The translations under genes and the position numbers were made by a program. Positions 9,444 to 22,300 of a stretch of 64,000 bases of DNA are shown here, one piece after another. The stretch comes from Archivesica marissinica. Lineage: Eukaryota > Mollusca > Bivalvia > Venerida > Vesicomyidae. The stretch spans positions 996,460-1,060,459 of the forward strand of contig CM026403.1 of NCBI GenBank assembly GCA_014843695.1, written 5' to 3'. Position 1 is the first letter of the stretch. Every line of letters begins with the position of its first letter. The notes under the pieces were generated by a model. It was not told the origin of the DNA and searched no databases. It saw only the letters and a program-made list of their open reading frames with translations.

Positions 9444-11830
9444 GAACCATTAAACTGTATCTGAGGGGTTAGAGAAAACAGAACTGTATCTGAGGGGTTA
9501 GAGAAAACAGAACTGTATCTGAGGGGTTAGAGAAAACAGAACTGTATCTGAGGGGTTAGAGAAAACAGAACTGTATCTGAGGGGTTAGAGAAAACAGAAC
9601 TGTATCTGAGGGGTTAGAGAAAACAGAACTGTATCTGAGGGGTTAGAGAAAACAGAACTGTATCTGAGGGGTTAGAGAAAACAGAACTGTATCTGAGGGG
9701 TTAGAGAAAACAGAACTGTATCTGAGGGGTTAGAGAAAACAGAACTGTATCTGAGGGGTTAGAGAAAACAGAACTGTATCTGAGGGGTTAGAGAAAACAG
9801 AACTGTATCTGAGGGGTTAGAGAAAACAGAACTGTATCTGAGGGGTTAGAGAAAACAGAACTGTATCTGAGGGGTTAGAGAAAACAGAACTGTATCTGAG
9901 GGGTTAGAGAAAACAGAACTGTATCTGAGGGGTTAGAGAAAACAGAACTGTATCTGAGGGGTTAGAGAAAACAGAACTGTATCTGAGGGGTTAGAGAAAA
10001 CAGAACTGTATCTGAGGGGTTAGAGAAAACAGAACTGTATCTGAGGGGTTAGAGAAAACAGAACTGTATCTGAGGGGTTAGAGAAAACAGAACTGTATCT
10101 GAGGGGTTAGAGAAAACAGAACTGTATCTGAGGGGTTAGAGAAAATAGAACCATTAAACTGTATCTGAGGGGTTAGAGAAAATAGAACCAATAAACTGTA
10201 TCTGAGAGGTTAGAGAAAACAGAACCTATAAACTGTATCTGAGGGGTTAGAGAAAACAGAACCAATAAACTGTATCTGAGGGGTTAGAGAAAATAGAACC
10301 AATAAACTGTATCTGAGGGGTTAGACAAAACAGAACCAATAAACTGTATCTGAGGGGTTAGAGAAAATAGAACCAATAAACTGTATCTGAGGGGTTAGAC
10401 AAAACAGAACCAATAAACTGTATCTGAGGGGTTAGACAAAACAGAACCAATAAACTGTATCTAAGGGGTTAGAGAAAACAGAACCAATAAACTGTATCTG
10501 AGGGGTTAGACAAAACAGAACCAATAAACTGTATCTGAGGGGTTAGACAAAACAGAACTGTATCTGAGGGGTTAGAGAAAACAGAACTGTATCTGAGGGG
10601 TTAGAGAAAACAGAACTGTATCTGAGGGGTTAGAGAAAACAGAACTGTATCTGAGGGGTTAGAGAAAACAGAACTGTATCTGAGGGGTTAGAGAAAACAG
10701 AACTGTATCTGAGGGGTTAGAGAAAACAGAACTGTATCTGAGGGGTTGAGAAAACAGAACTGTATCTGAGGGGTTAGAGAAAACAGAACTGTATCTGAGG
10801 GGTTAGAGAAAATAGAACCATAAACTGTATCTGAGGGGTTAGAGAAAATAGAACCAATAAACTGTATCTGAGAGGTTAGAGAAAACAGAACCAATAAACT
10901 GTATCTAAGGGGTTAGAGAAAACAGAACCAATAAACTGTATCTGAGGGGTTAGACAAAACAGAACCAATAAACTGTATCTGAGGGGTTAGACAAAACAGA
11001 ACCAATAAACTGTATCTGAGGGGTTAGAGAAAATAGAACCAATAAACTGTATCTGAGGGGTTAGACAAAACAGAACCAATAAACTGTATCTGAGGGGTTA
11101 GACAAAACAGAACCAATAAACTGTATCTAAGGGGTTAGAGAAAACAGAACCAATAAACTGTATCTGAGGGGTTAGACAAAACAGAACCAATAAACTGTAT
11201 CTGAGGGGTTAGACAAAACAGAACCAATAAACTGTATCTGAGGGGTTAGAGAAAATAGAACCAATAAACTGTATCTGAGGGGTTAGACAAAACAGAACCA
11301 ATAAACTGTATCTGAGGGGTTAGACAAAACAGAACCAATAAACTGTATCTAAGGGGTTAGAGAAAACAGAACCAATAAACTGTATCTAAGGGGTTAGACA
11401 AAACAGAACCAATAAACTGTATCTGAGGGGTTATAGAAAACAGAACCAATAAACTGTATCTGAGGGGTTAGACAAAACAGAACCAATAAACTGTATCTAA
11501 GGGGTTGGAGAAAACAGAACCAATACACTGTATCTAAGGGGTTAGAGAAAACAGAACCAATAAACTGTATCTAAGGGTCTAGAGAAAACAGAACCAATAA
11601 ACTGTATCTAAGGGGTTAGAGAAAACAGAACCAATAAACTGTATTTGAGGGTCTATAGAAAACAGAACCAATAAACTGTATCTGAGGGGTTATAGAAAAC
11701 AGAACCAATAAACTGTATCTGAGGGGTTAGAGAAAACAGAACCAATAAACTGTATCTGAGGGGTTAGAGAAAACAGAACCAATAAACTGTATCTGAGGGG
11801 TTAGAGAAAACAGAACTAAAAGATTAGAGA
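9444..11830. repeat. 29/37-bp composite tandem array (CTGTATCTGAGGGGTTAGAG)
   Basis: Two unit types alternate in blocks. The 29-bp unit is CTGTATCTGAGGGGTTAGAG + AAAACAGAA; the 37-bp unit adds CCAATAAA. Blocks: 29-mers to about 10150, 37-mers to about 10550, 29-mers to about 10810, then 37-mers to the end. The repeated block order implies an internal duplication of kilobase scale. Confidence 0.96.
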
Positions 11831-11869
11831 AAACAGATACAGTTTTATTGCTTCAAGATTACCTAGGCT

Positions 11870-12300
11870 ACAGATTAAATGTTCCAAGAACCTTGGATAA
11901 TGTTTAAATGTTCCAAGAGATAGTTTCAAGGTTTACCTTGGCTATATACAGTTTTAATGTTCCAAGAACCTTGGATAATGTTTAAATGTTCCAAGAGATA
12001 GTTTCAAGGTTTACCGTGGCTATATACAGTTTTAATGTTCCAAGAACCTTGGATAATGTTTAAATGTTCCAAGAGATAGTTTCAAGGTTTACCTTGGCTA
12101 TATACAGTTTTAATGTTCCAAGAACCTTGGATAATGTTTAAATGTTCCAAGAGATAGTTTCAAGGTTTACCTTGGCTATATACAGTTTTAATGTTCCAAG
12201 AACCTTGGATAATGTTTAAATGTTCCAAGACATAGTTTCAAGGTTTACCTTGCTCTATACAGTTTTAATGTTCCAAGAACGTTGGGATATAGTTTAAATG
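11870..12300. repeat. 78-bp tandem array
   Basis: About five copies of TTTTAATGTTCCAAGAACC + TTGGATAATGTTTAAATG + TTCCAAGAGATAG + TTTCAAGGTTTACCTTGG. The period is confirmed by CAGTTTTAATG at 11949 and 12027. CCAAGAACCTTGG gives a small palindrome in each unit. Confidence 0.95.
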
Positions 12301-12397
12301 TTTCGAGAACATTGGACATACAATAAAAAAGTAGTTTCAACTTGGATACAGAATAATGTATCTAGATGGATTTAGTTTAAATACTATAATATTAAAC

Positions 12398-12705
12398 CGA
12401 TAGTCTCAGTTAGGTCCACTTGCTTCAAGCTGGTCTCAGTTAGGTCCACTTGCTTCAGGCTAGTCTCAGTTAGGTCCACTTGCTTCAGGCTAGTCTCAGT
12501 TAGGTCCACTTGCTTCAGGCTAGTCTCAGTTAGGTCCACTTGCTTCAGGCTAGTCTCAGTTAGGTCCACTTGCTTCAAGCTGGTCTCAGTTAGGTCCACT
12601 TGCTTCAGGCTAGTCTCAGTTAGGTCCACTTGCATCAGGCTAGTCTCAGTTAGGTCCACTTGCTCTAGGTTAGTCTCAGTTATGTCCACTTGCTTCAGGC
12701 TGGTA
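12398..12705. repeat. 30-bp tandem array (TCTCAGTTAGGTCCACTTGC)
   Basis: About ten units. The length is a multiple of three, so the minus-strand open frame with QVDLTETSLK repeats is an artefact. Confidence 0.95.
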
Positions 12706-12749
12706 ACACACACAACTGTAGATACGCTAGACAAAGAGTTTCTTGTTCT

Positions 12750-13050
12750 AGAGCCATCTCATCAGGATCTGCACTTTTTGCCAGTAATATTACTATTTTT
12801 AACCCATTTTGATAAATGAACTGGTCCAAATGTAATTTTCTTATTAATTTATTGGTCTAAAAATATCATACACCAGTCCATGTCAGTTACATGGTGTTGA
12901 ATGGGTTAAATATCATGCACCAGTCCATGTCAGTTACATGGTGTTGAATGGGTTAAATATCATGCACCAGTCCATGTCAGTTACTTGGTGTTGAATGGGT
13001 TAAATATCATGCACCAGTCCATGTCAGTTACTTGGTGTTGAATGGGTTAA
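12750..13050. mobile_element. MITE family 1, 5'-truncated, with right end amplified four times
   Basis: Starts inside the hairpin (CATCTCATCAGGATCTGCAC) and reaches GTGTTGAATGGGTTAA. Three more 47-bp copies of the terminus (ACCAGTCCATGTCAGTTAC..GGTGTTGAATGGGTTAA) follow. Confidence 0.85.
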
Positions 13051-13233
13051 TACACAAATCAGAAGGTGTACTAATAGATTGTATCACTGGAGTGTTTACT
13101 CTTTGTTTTTGAAATACATTTTCATACGATACACGATACATGTGTTAATCAATCCAAAACAAACATTCTTATTTATTCTTATTCATAATTTTTTATGTTT
13201 AACTCGGAAGTAATTCTAGTTTGTGATTTTCAG

Positions 13234-13314
13234 GAGTTCAACGACACTGTCCTCGCAAGCCCCGACCGAATCATCTGATGACCCTGATCAAGATCATATA
13301 AATGTTGTACTCAG
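13234..13314 (+). CDS. KIF12-like: KIF12-like exon a (N-terminal lead-in and first motor strand)
   Basis: Acceptor TGATTTTCAG ends at 13233 and donor GTAAGC starts at 13315. The 81-base exon has one leading base that completes a codon from an unseen upstream exon. It then encodes a Ser/Thr-rich, acidic linker (SSDDPDQDH) followed by INVVL, and ends with AG of a split Arg codon (phase 2). The linker is the expected disordered N-terminal leader before the motor domain. It has no start codon, so at least one exon lies upstream, in or before the repeat-filled first 13 kb. Confidence 0.82.
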
Positions 13315-16300
13315 GTAAGCTTCTGATTACTGTGATTGTAAAAAAAAACAACACTTTATTTAGTTTACATCGATTTCGAAACAAACAACTTACAGTGAAA
13401 CCTGTGTTAGTGGTCACCTCCATTAAGCAGCCAACCTGTATTAAGCAGCCAGTTTCCAGATTCCAAATCGGTCGTTTTATTATATATTTGACCTCTATGA
13501 AGCAGCCACCTGTGCTAAGCAGCCACTTTCTCTGACTCCCTTGGCTGGCTGCTTAAGACATGTTTGACTGTATATTAATCACTCTCGTTGGTCCTGATAT
13601 GAGAACGTATATGTGATCATTCCTGTTGGAGGAAAAAGGACTAACCGGAGAAAACGTACCTGTCCGATCTGGCGTCACCGTACCATCCCACATACTTCCC
13701 GGTCTGAGTTTCGAACTAAGATTGTATTGGTGAGAAGCGAGCGTGCTAACCATTGCACTAATCGGACAGGATCATATAATGGGTGTAGGACTTCTAGCTC
13801 AGTCGTTGCATTATGTGAAACTCTGCTGACCTCACAGTATGCAGTTGTTGCGGCCAGGGCTCATCTTACAACAGCAGGGTAGGATACTGGTTAGTTCATA
13901 CAAATTTATTTTTATTGCGACACAAGTTCTTATAACTTATATTAATCACTCTCGAGAACTCATTCCTGGTGGAATCCGTCTCCACGAGGGAGAGAGGAGT
14001 CATGTTGAATTTAAATGCATTGCCTAAGGCACAATCGTAACGGTTCCAGCGGGGCTCGAACTCCGGGCCTTTCGAACATGAAGCGAACGCGCGCAGCCAC
14101 TGGTTACTGGTTGTAGAGCTTTCAGCGAAGGACACATGCTCAAGCATCACTGATGGAGGTATGGGCAGACATTATAGAGACCTAGCTGATTACATGCTCA
14201 AGCATCACTGATGGAGGTATGGGCAGACATTATAGAGACCTAGCTGATTACATGCTCAAGCATCACTGATGGAGGTATGGGCAGACATTATAGAGACCTA
14301 GCTGATTACATGCTCAAGCATCACTGATGGAGGGCAGACATTATAGAGACCTAGCTGATTACATGCTCAAGCATCACTGATGGAGGTATGGGCAGACATT
14401 ATAGAGACCTAGCTGATTACATGCTCAAGCATCACTGATGGAGGTATGGGCAGACATTATAGAGACCTAGCTGATTACATGCTCAAGCATCACTGATGGA
14501 GGTATGGGCAGACATTATAGAGACCTAGCTGATTACATGCTCAAGCATCACTGCTGGAGGTATGGGCAGACATTATAGAGACCTAGCTGATTACATGCTC
14601 AAGCATCACTGATGGAGGTATGGGCAGACATTATAGAGACCTAGCTGATTACATGCTCAAGCATCACTGATGGAGGTATGGGCAGACATTATAGAGACCT
14701 AGCTGATTACATGCTCAAGCATCACTGATGGAGGTATGGGCAGACATTATAGAGACCTAGCTGATTACATGCTCAAGCATCACTGATGGAGGTATGGGCA
14801 GACATTATAGAGACCTAGCTGATTACATGCTCAAGCATCACTGATGGAGGTATGGGCAGACATTATAGAGACCTAGCTGATTACATGCTCAAGCATCACT
14901 GATGGAGGTATGGGCAGACATTATAGAGACCTAGCTGATTACATGCTCAAGCATCACTGATGGAGGTATGGGCAGACATTATAGAGACCTAGCTGATTAC
15001 ATGCTCAAGCATCACTGATGGAGGTATGGGCAGACATTATAGAGACCTAGCTGATTACATGCTCAAGCATCACTGATGGAGGTATGGGCAGACATTATAG
15101 AGTCCTAGCTGATTACATGCTCAAGCATCACTGATGGAGGTATGGGCAGACATTATAGAGACCTAGTTGATTACATGCTCAAGCATCACTGCTGGAGGTA
15201 TGGGCAGACATTATAGAGACCTAGCTGATTACATGCTCAAGCATCACTGATGGAGGTATGGGCAGACATTATAGAGACCTAGCTGATTACATGCTCAAGC
15301 ATCACTGATGGAGGTATGGGCAGACATTATAGAGACCTAGCTGATTACATGCTCAAGCATCACTGATGGAGGTATGGGCAGACATTATAGAGACCTAGCT
15401 GATTACATGCTCAAGCATCACTGATGGAGGTATGGGCAGACATTATAGAGACCTAGCTGATTACATGCTCAAGCATCACTGATGGAGGTATGGGCAGACA
15501 TTATAGAGACCTAGCTGATTACATGCTCAAGCATCACTGATGGAGGTATGGGCAGACATTATAGAGACCTAGCTGATTACATGCTCAAGCATCACTGATG
15601 GAGGTATGGGCAGACATTATAGAGACCTAGCTGATTACATGCTCAAGCATCACTGATGGAGGTATGGGCAGACATTATAGAGACCTAGATGATTACATGC
15701 TCAAGCATCACTGATGGAGGTATGGGCAGACATTATAGAGACCTAGCTGATTACATGCTCAAGCATCACTGATGGAGGTATGGGCAGACATTATAGAGAC
15801 CTAGCTGATTACATGCTCAAGCATCACTGATGGAGGTATGGGCAGACATTATAGAGACCTAGCTGATTACAAGCGAACTAGCATAGACGTTTTAACCCTT
15901 TGCCTGTGTGTCTCCCGGGCATCACTACTCCCCTGTCAATAACGAATAAATAAAATCACATTTCATGATTTGCAAAGAACATAGATCTAGATCAGCTATG
16001 ACGTTGCATCTGATCAGGATCTATGTTGTTTGCTATTCAGCCAAGTATTTTAAACATGGGACTAGTTTAGTTTTCAAAATAAAAATGTTGTATGGGGCAT
16101 AGGTAGATGGACCATTTTAGAGAACTTCTTGGAATCAAATAAGGTGGATTTAATACACTGTCGTGACGTTAAACATTTCTTCTAATTTACAGTCCATTAT
16201 TATTAATATTGGACTGCTTTCAAAATGCCAGAGTAGCAAATTAAATCCGTAAATGTACAAATTAACAATTTTAATTAATAAGATCTTATATAAGTGTGTG

Positions 16301-19300
16301 TTTTAAGTAAGATAATTGGATCTCAAATGGATCCAATATGTAAAATATTGGCACTATGTTCGATGCTACGTGCCTCACACAGTGTCATATTTTACATATT
16401 GGATCATTTTCGGCTTATATCCTATACATATATGTATTGTCTCAGTACCGGTATATCATTTAAGAAAGGAGATGTTCACACAGCTGAGAATTATCGACCA
16501 GTATCGCTAACCTGCACTACATGCAAACTCCTAGAGCATATCATTAGCAAACACATCCTCGACCACCTCGGCAGACACAAAATATTAACCTCACTCAACC
16601 ATGGCTTCCGAACCGGATACTCCTGTGAGACGCAACTGATCACGACCATTCATGACCTACTTAAAGACCACGACAAAGCCCACCAGATCGATATGGCCAT
16701 CCTTGACTTCTCCAAGGCGTTCGACACAGTGCCCCATGAACTGCTACTTTCGAAGCTGACCAACTATGGCATTGATGGCCCTATCAACAACTGGCTGCGA
16801 GACTTTCTCACCAATCGTTCCTCAGCCCTCTCCTCTTCTTGTGTCATATAAATGATCTACCTGAAGCTGTCAAGTCGCAGGTCAGACTGTTTGCAGACGA
16901 CTGCCTGCTATACAGGCCCATCAAGACAGCCAATGATCATCTTGTGTTATAGGAGGACTTGAGAACGCTGGAGACTTGGGCCAAGACATGGGGAATGCGC
17001 TTCAACGCCAAGAAATGCTACATCCTCAACATCAACAGCAAGTCGTCCCATTTCTACGAACTTGACAAGCACTTCCTCCAAGTTGTCAACGAAACTCCCT
17101 ACCTAGGAGTCACCATACAAGCCGACCTGAAGTGGGATAGCCACATATCCAAGATCACCAAGAAAGCCAACGCCTCCCTGGGTTTCATCAGGCGTAACCT
17201 AAGCCACTGCCCCTTGACATGCAGGAAGACTGCCTATTTGGCCCTTGTACGTTCCACCCTCGAGTATAGCTCCAGTGTCTGGGACCCATACTACGCCAAA
17301 GACATAGACAAACTTGAGAAGGTCCAATGACAAGCAGCCAGATTTATCACCGGCAACTACAAATCCAGAGAGGGGGGTTGCGTCACCAACATGCTCCAGT
17401 ACCATGGACTGCAGAGCCTCCAGGACAGAAGGAGATCCAACAGGCTGGCTGACCTTCATGTACAAAGTGGTCGCGGGGCAGGTGCCAGCTCTACCTTGCC
17501 ATGACATACTTACCCCCATTAGAGAAAAAAGAAACATTAAACTTAAAACATTCAGCGACTATTCTACAACAAATGTACTAAGTAAACATGTGACAAACAA
17601 CTCCAGTGTTTTAACTTAATCTCATGTTCAGGAACTCTTTTTTTCCACAAACAATAATTGATTGGAACAAACTAAATAACAATGTTGTGTGCGCAGCAAC
17701 AGCGAGCAGCTTCCAATCTGCTCTCCAGTGTCAATAAACAAGAAGACACATCTCTCTCCCATCGCGTTACATGCCTTAAACGGCCCTGCGATGTAATTAT
17801 CCAGATCCAGAGATGGTATTTTTAATTACGACCATGAAACGGTTTAGTCATTCCATTCCTCTGTCACAATCTACAAAGATATATATATCTGTTGATCGCG
17901 TATCACTAAAATTAAATTTAATACATGATAAATTATGGACACTATCCAAGTTTCTGACATTTTGATAGATTTTAAAGAGATTATAGTTTATATCATGCGT
18001 ATTATTAATGCAAGACGTATCAAGGTTTTTGATGGATTTGTGTACATTAGAAATAACCTAGCTGGCACAATCATGTCGCTCTATTTTTACAGCAGATGAT
18101 AATATCATACAGGGCTAGAATTTAACTTTTTTGTGCACTGGCAAATTTTTGCGAGTACCTAAATTGTCAACTCGCAATAGTTGAATTCTTCTCGCAATTT
18201 TGATAAAATGTCATTTTATTTTTCAATTAGATCTACTGGGTCCGACTGTTGGAATAGGGCGAATTTAGTGCGGGCCGTTTTCATCACGCTTTGTTGCGAC
18301 TTTCACTTTGCTATTGTTTTTGGGGATGGGCAAATTGTCTTTTTAAGGGCAGAATCGCCCAACTAGACTCGGGTACATGAACTTGCGAGTGTTGCCTCCT
18401 CTCACCACTGTTACCGACATTAAAAAATTGGTTATTTTGAACATTTCGTCTTGGAATATCTACTGCTAGAAAAATTACGCAGACTGGATTTTATTATTTA
18501 TTTATTTATTATTTTCCATAGTAAATCAGGTCATTTGATCAAATTCTTAGCAAAATTTAAAATCTGTAAAAAATGTGCATTAATTTGATTGCTATTCAAT
18601 TTTGTATGCCTAATTGCTATTTTGTATGCCTAATTGCTATTTTGTATGCCTAATTGCTATTTTGTATGCCTAATTTTGCGTTTGTTATATGTAACATTAT
18701 TATATTGATGTATTTTCAGGGTTCGTCCACTCAATTCTAATGAGGGGAATAGAAAAGACCTGTTTAGCTGCACATTCCCTGGTTCCGGAAAAATTGAGGT
18801 ACCAGCGTAAAATAACTCCGATATATTCAGACACATTATTTATATAACATACAGTCTACATCTGCTATGTCAAAGTCAGTTATGTCGAATTCTCCGATTA
18901 TCTCGAAGTCGGATCAACGTCTATCTCGAAGTTGGATCAAAGTCCCGTTTCAGACACTTTCATTGTACAACTGTCTCCATTTATAACGAATTTCATTAAG
19001 TCAAACTTCGGTTATGTTGAAAAGTATTTTGTTCAGTCCGGCGGAATTCAACATAGCGGAAGTAGACTGTGTTTAGATTGTTTCATCTTCAAATTCATAA
19101 TAATATCTGTCCAGATGGAGTTAGGTCTCAGCATTTGAGACAACAAGACTGCATATAGTACATTACCGGTAGTACATTTAACAGTGACTTGTGTGTCAGG
19201 GATCCAATGGTTGACATGCTGGACTAGGTTCGATCCCCAGCCTGACACTAATGGCCAGTGGTTGACATGCTGGACTAGGTTCGATCCCCAGCCTGACACT

Positions 19301-22300
19301 AATGGCCAGTGGTTGACATGCTGGACTAGGTTCGATCCCCCGCCTGACACTAATGACCAGTGGTTGACATGCTGGACTAGGTTCGATCCCCAGCCTGACA
19401 CTAATGGCCAGTGGTTGACATGCTGGACTAGGTTCGATCCCCAGCCTGACACTAATGGCCAGTGGTTGACATGCTGGACTAGGTTCGATCCCCACCTGAC
19501 ACTAATGGCCAGTGGTTGACATGCTGGACTAGGTTCGATCCCCAGCCTGACACTAATGGCCAGTGGTTGACATGCTGGACTAGGTTCGATCCCCCGCCTG
19601 ACACTAATGACCAGTGGTTGACATGCTGGACTAGGTTCGATGCCCAGCCTGACACTAATGACCAGTGGTTGACATGCTGAACTAGGTTCAATCCCCAGCC
19701 TGACACTAATGACCAGTGGTTGACATGCTGGACTAGGTTCAATCCCCCGCCTGACACTAATGACCAGTGGTTGACATGCTGGACTAGGTTCAATCCCCCG
19801 CCTGACACTAATGATCAATGGTTGACATGCTGGACTAGGTTCGATCCCTCGCCTGACACTAATGACCAGTGGTTGACATGCTGAACTAGGTTCAATCCCC
19901 CGCCTGACACTAATGACCAGTGGTTGACATGCTGAACTAGGTTCAATTCCCAGCCTGACACTAATGACCAGTGGTTGACATGCTAAACTAGGTTTGATCC
20001 CCCGCCTGACACTAATGTCCAGTGGTTGACATGCTGAACTAGGTTCGATGCCCCGCCTGACACTAATGACCAGTGGTTGACATGCTGGACTAGGTTCGAT
20101 CCCCAGCCTGACACTAATGGCCAATGGTTGACATGCTGGACTAGGTTCGATCCCCAGCCTGACACTAATGGCCAGTGGTTGACATGCTGGACTAGGTTCG
20201 ATCCCCCGCCTGACACTAATGACCAGTGGTTGACATGCTGGACTAGGTTCGATGCCCAGCCTGACACTAATGACCAGTGGTTGACATGCTGAACTAGGTT
20301 CAATCCCCAGCCTGACACTAATGACCAGTGGTTGACATGCTGGACTAGGTTCAATCCCCCGCCTGACACTAATGACCAGTGGTTGACATGCTGGACTAGG
20401 TTCAATCCCCCGCCTGACACTAATGATCAATGGTTGACATGCTGGACTAGGTTCGATCCCTCGCCTGACACTAATGACCAGTGGTTGACATGCTGAACTA
20501 GGTTCAATCCCCCGCCTGACACTAATGACCAGTGGTTGACATGCTGAACTAGGTTCAATCCCCAGCCTGACACTAATGACCAGTGGTTGACATGCTAAAC
20601 TAGGTTTGATCCCCCGCCTGACACTAATGTCCAGTGGTTGACATGCTGAACTAGGTTTGATGCCCCGCCTGACACTAATGACCAGTGATTGACATGCTAA
20701 ACTAGGTTCGATGCCCCGCCTGACACTAATGACCAGTGGTTGACATGCTAAACTAGGTGCGATGCCCCGCCTAACACTAATGACCAGTGGTTGACATGCT
20801 AAACTAGGTTCGATGCCCCGCCTGACACTAATGACCAGTGGTTGACATGCTAAACTAGGTTCGATGCCCCGCCTGACACTAATGACCAGTGGTTGACATG
20901 CTAAACTAGGTTCGATGCCCCGCCTGACACTAATGACCAGTGGTTGACATGCTAAACTAGGTTCGATGCCTCGCCTGACACTAATGACCAGTGGTTGACA
21001 TGCTGGACTAGGTTCGATCCCCCGCCTGACACTAATGACCAGTGGTTGACATGCTGGACTAGGTTCGATCCCCCGCCTGACACTAATGACCAGTGGTTGA
21101 CATGCTAAACTAGGTTCGATGCCCCGCCTGACACTAATGACCAGTGGTTGACATGCTGAACTAGGTTCAATCCCCAGCCTGACACTAATGACCAGTGGTT
21201 GACATGCTGGACTAGGTTCGATCCCCCGCCTGACACTAATGACCAGTGGTTGACATGCTGGACTAGGTTCGATCCCCCGCCTGACACTAATGACCAGTGG
21301 TTGACATGCTGGACTAGGTTCGATACCCCGCCTGACACTAATGACCAGTGGTTGACATGCTGGACTAGGTTCGATCCCCCGCCTGACACTAATGACCAGT
21401 GGTTGACATGCTGGACTAGGTTCGATCCCCCGCCTGACACTAATGACCAGTGGTTGACATGCTGGACTAGGTTCGATCCCCCGCCTGACACTAATGACCA
21501 GTGGTTGACATGCTGAACTAGGTTCGATCCCCCGCCTGACACTAATGACCAGTGGTTGACATGCTGAACTAGGTTCGATCCCCCGTCTGACACTAATGAC
21601 CAGTGGTTGACATGCTGAACTAGGTTCGATCCCCCGCCTGACACTAATGACCAGTGGTTGACATGCTGAACTAGGTTCGATCCCCCGCCTGACACTAATG
21701 ATCAATGGTTGACATGTTAAACTAGGTTCGATGCCCCGCCTGACACTCATGACCAATGGTTGAAATGTTAAACTAGGTTCGATCCCCCGCCTGACACTCA
21801 TGACCAATGGTTGAAATGTTAAACTAGGTTCGATCCCCCGCCTGACACTCATGACCAATGGTTGAAATGCTGAACTAGGTTCGATCCCCGCCTGACACTA
21901 ATGACCAGTGGTTGATATGCTGAACTAGGTTCGATCCCCCGCCTGACACTAATGACCAATGGTTGACATGCTAAACTAGGTTCGATCCCCCGCCTGACAC
22001 TAATGACCAATGGTTGACATGCTGAACTAGGTTCGATCCCCGCCTGACACTAATGACCAATGGTTGACAAGCTAAACTAGGTTCGATCCCCAGCCTGACA
22101 CTAATGACCAATGGTTGACATGCTGAACTAGGTTCGATCCCCAGCCTGACACTAATGACCAGTGGTTGACATACTAAACTAGGTTCGTTCCCCCGCCTGA
22201 CACTAATAATGTTAACAGTCTTTCAGATGGGACTATAAACCAAGGCCTGAATCATTATATCGGTGCTATACACTGGGCATGAAAAAGAACCTGTGAATCT

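Noticed and set aside
19048..21858. Minus-strand open frame of 936 codons with a 17-residue repeat (SVRRGIEPSPACQPLVI)
   Set aside because: It is the stop-free reading of the 51-bp tRNA/SINE-derived array; other frames are also open. No promoter, splice or domain support.
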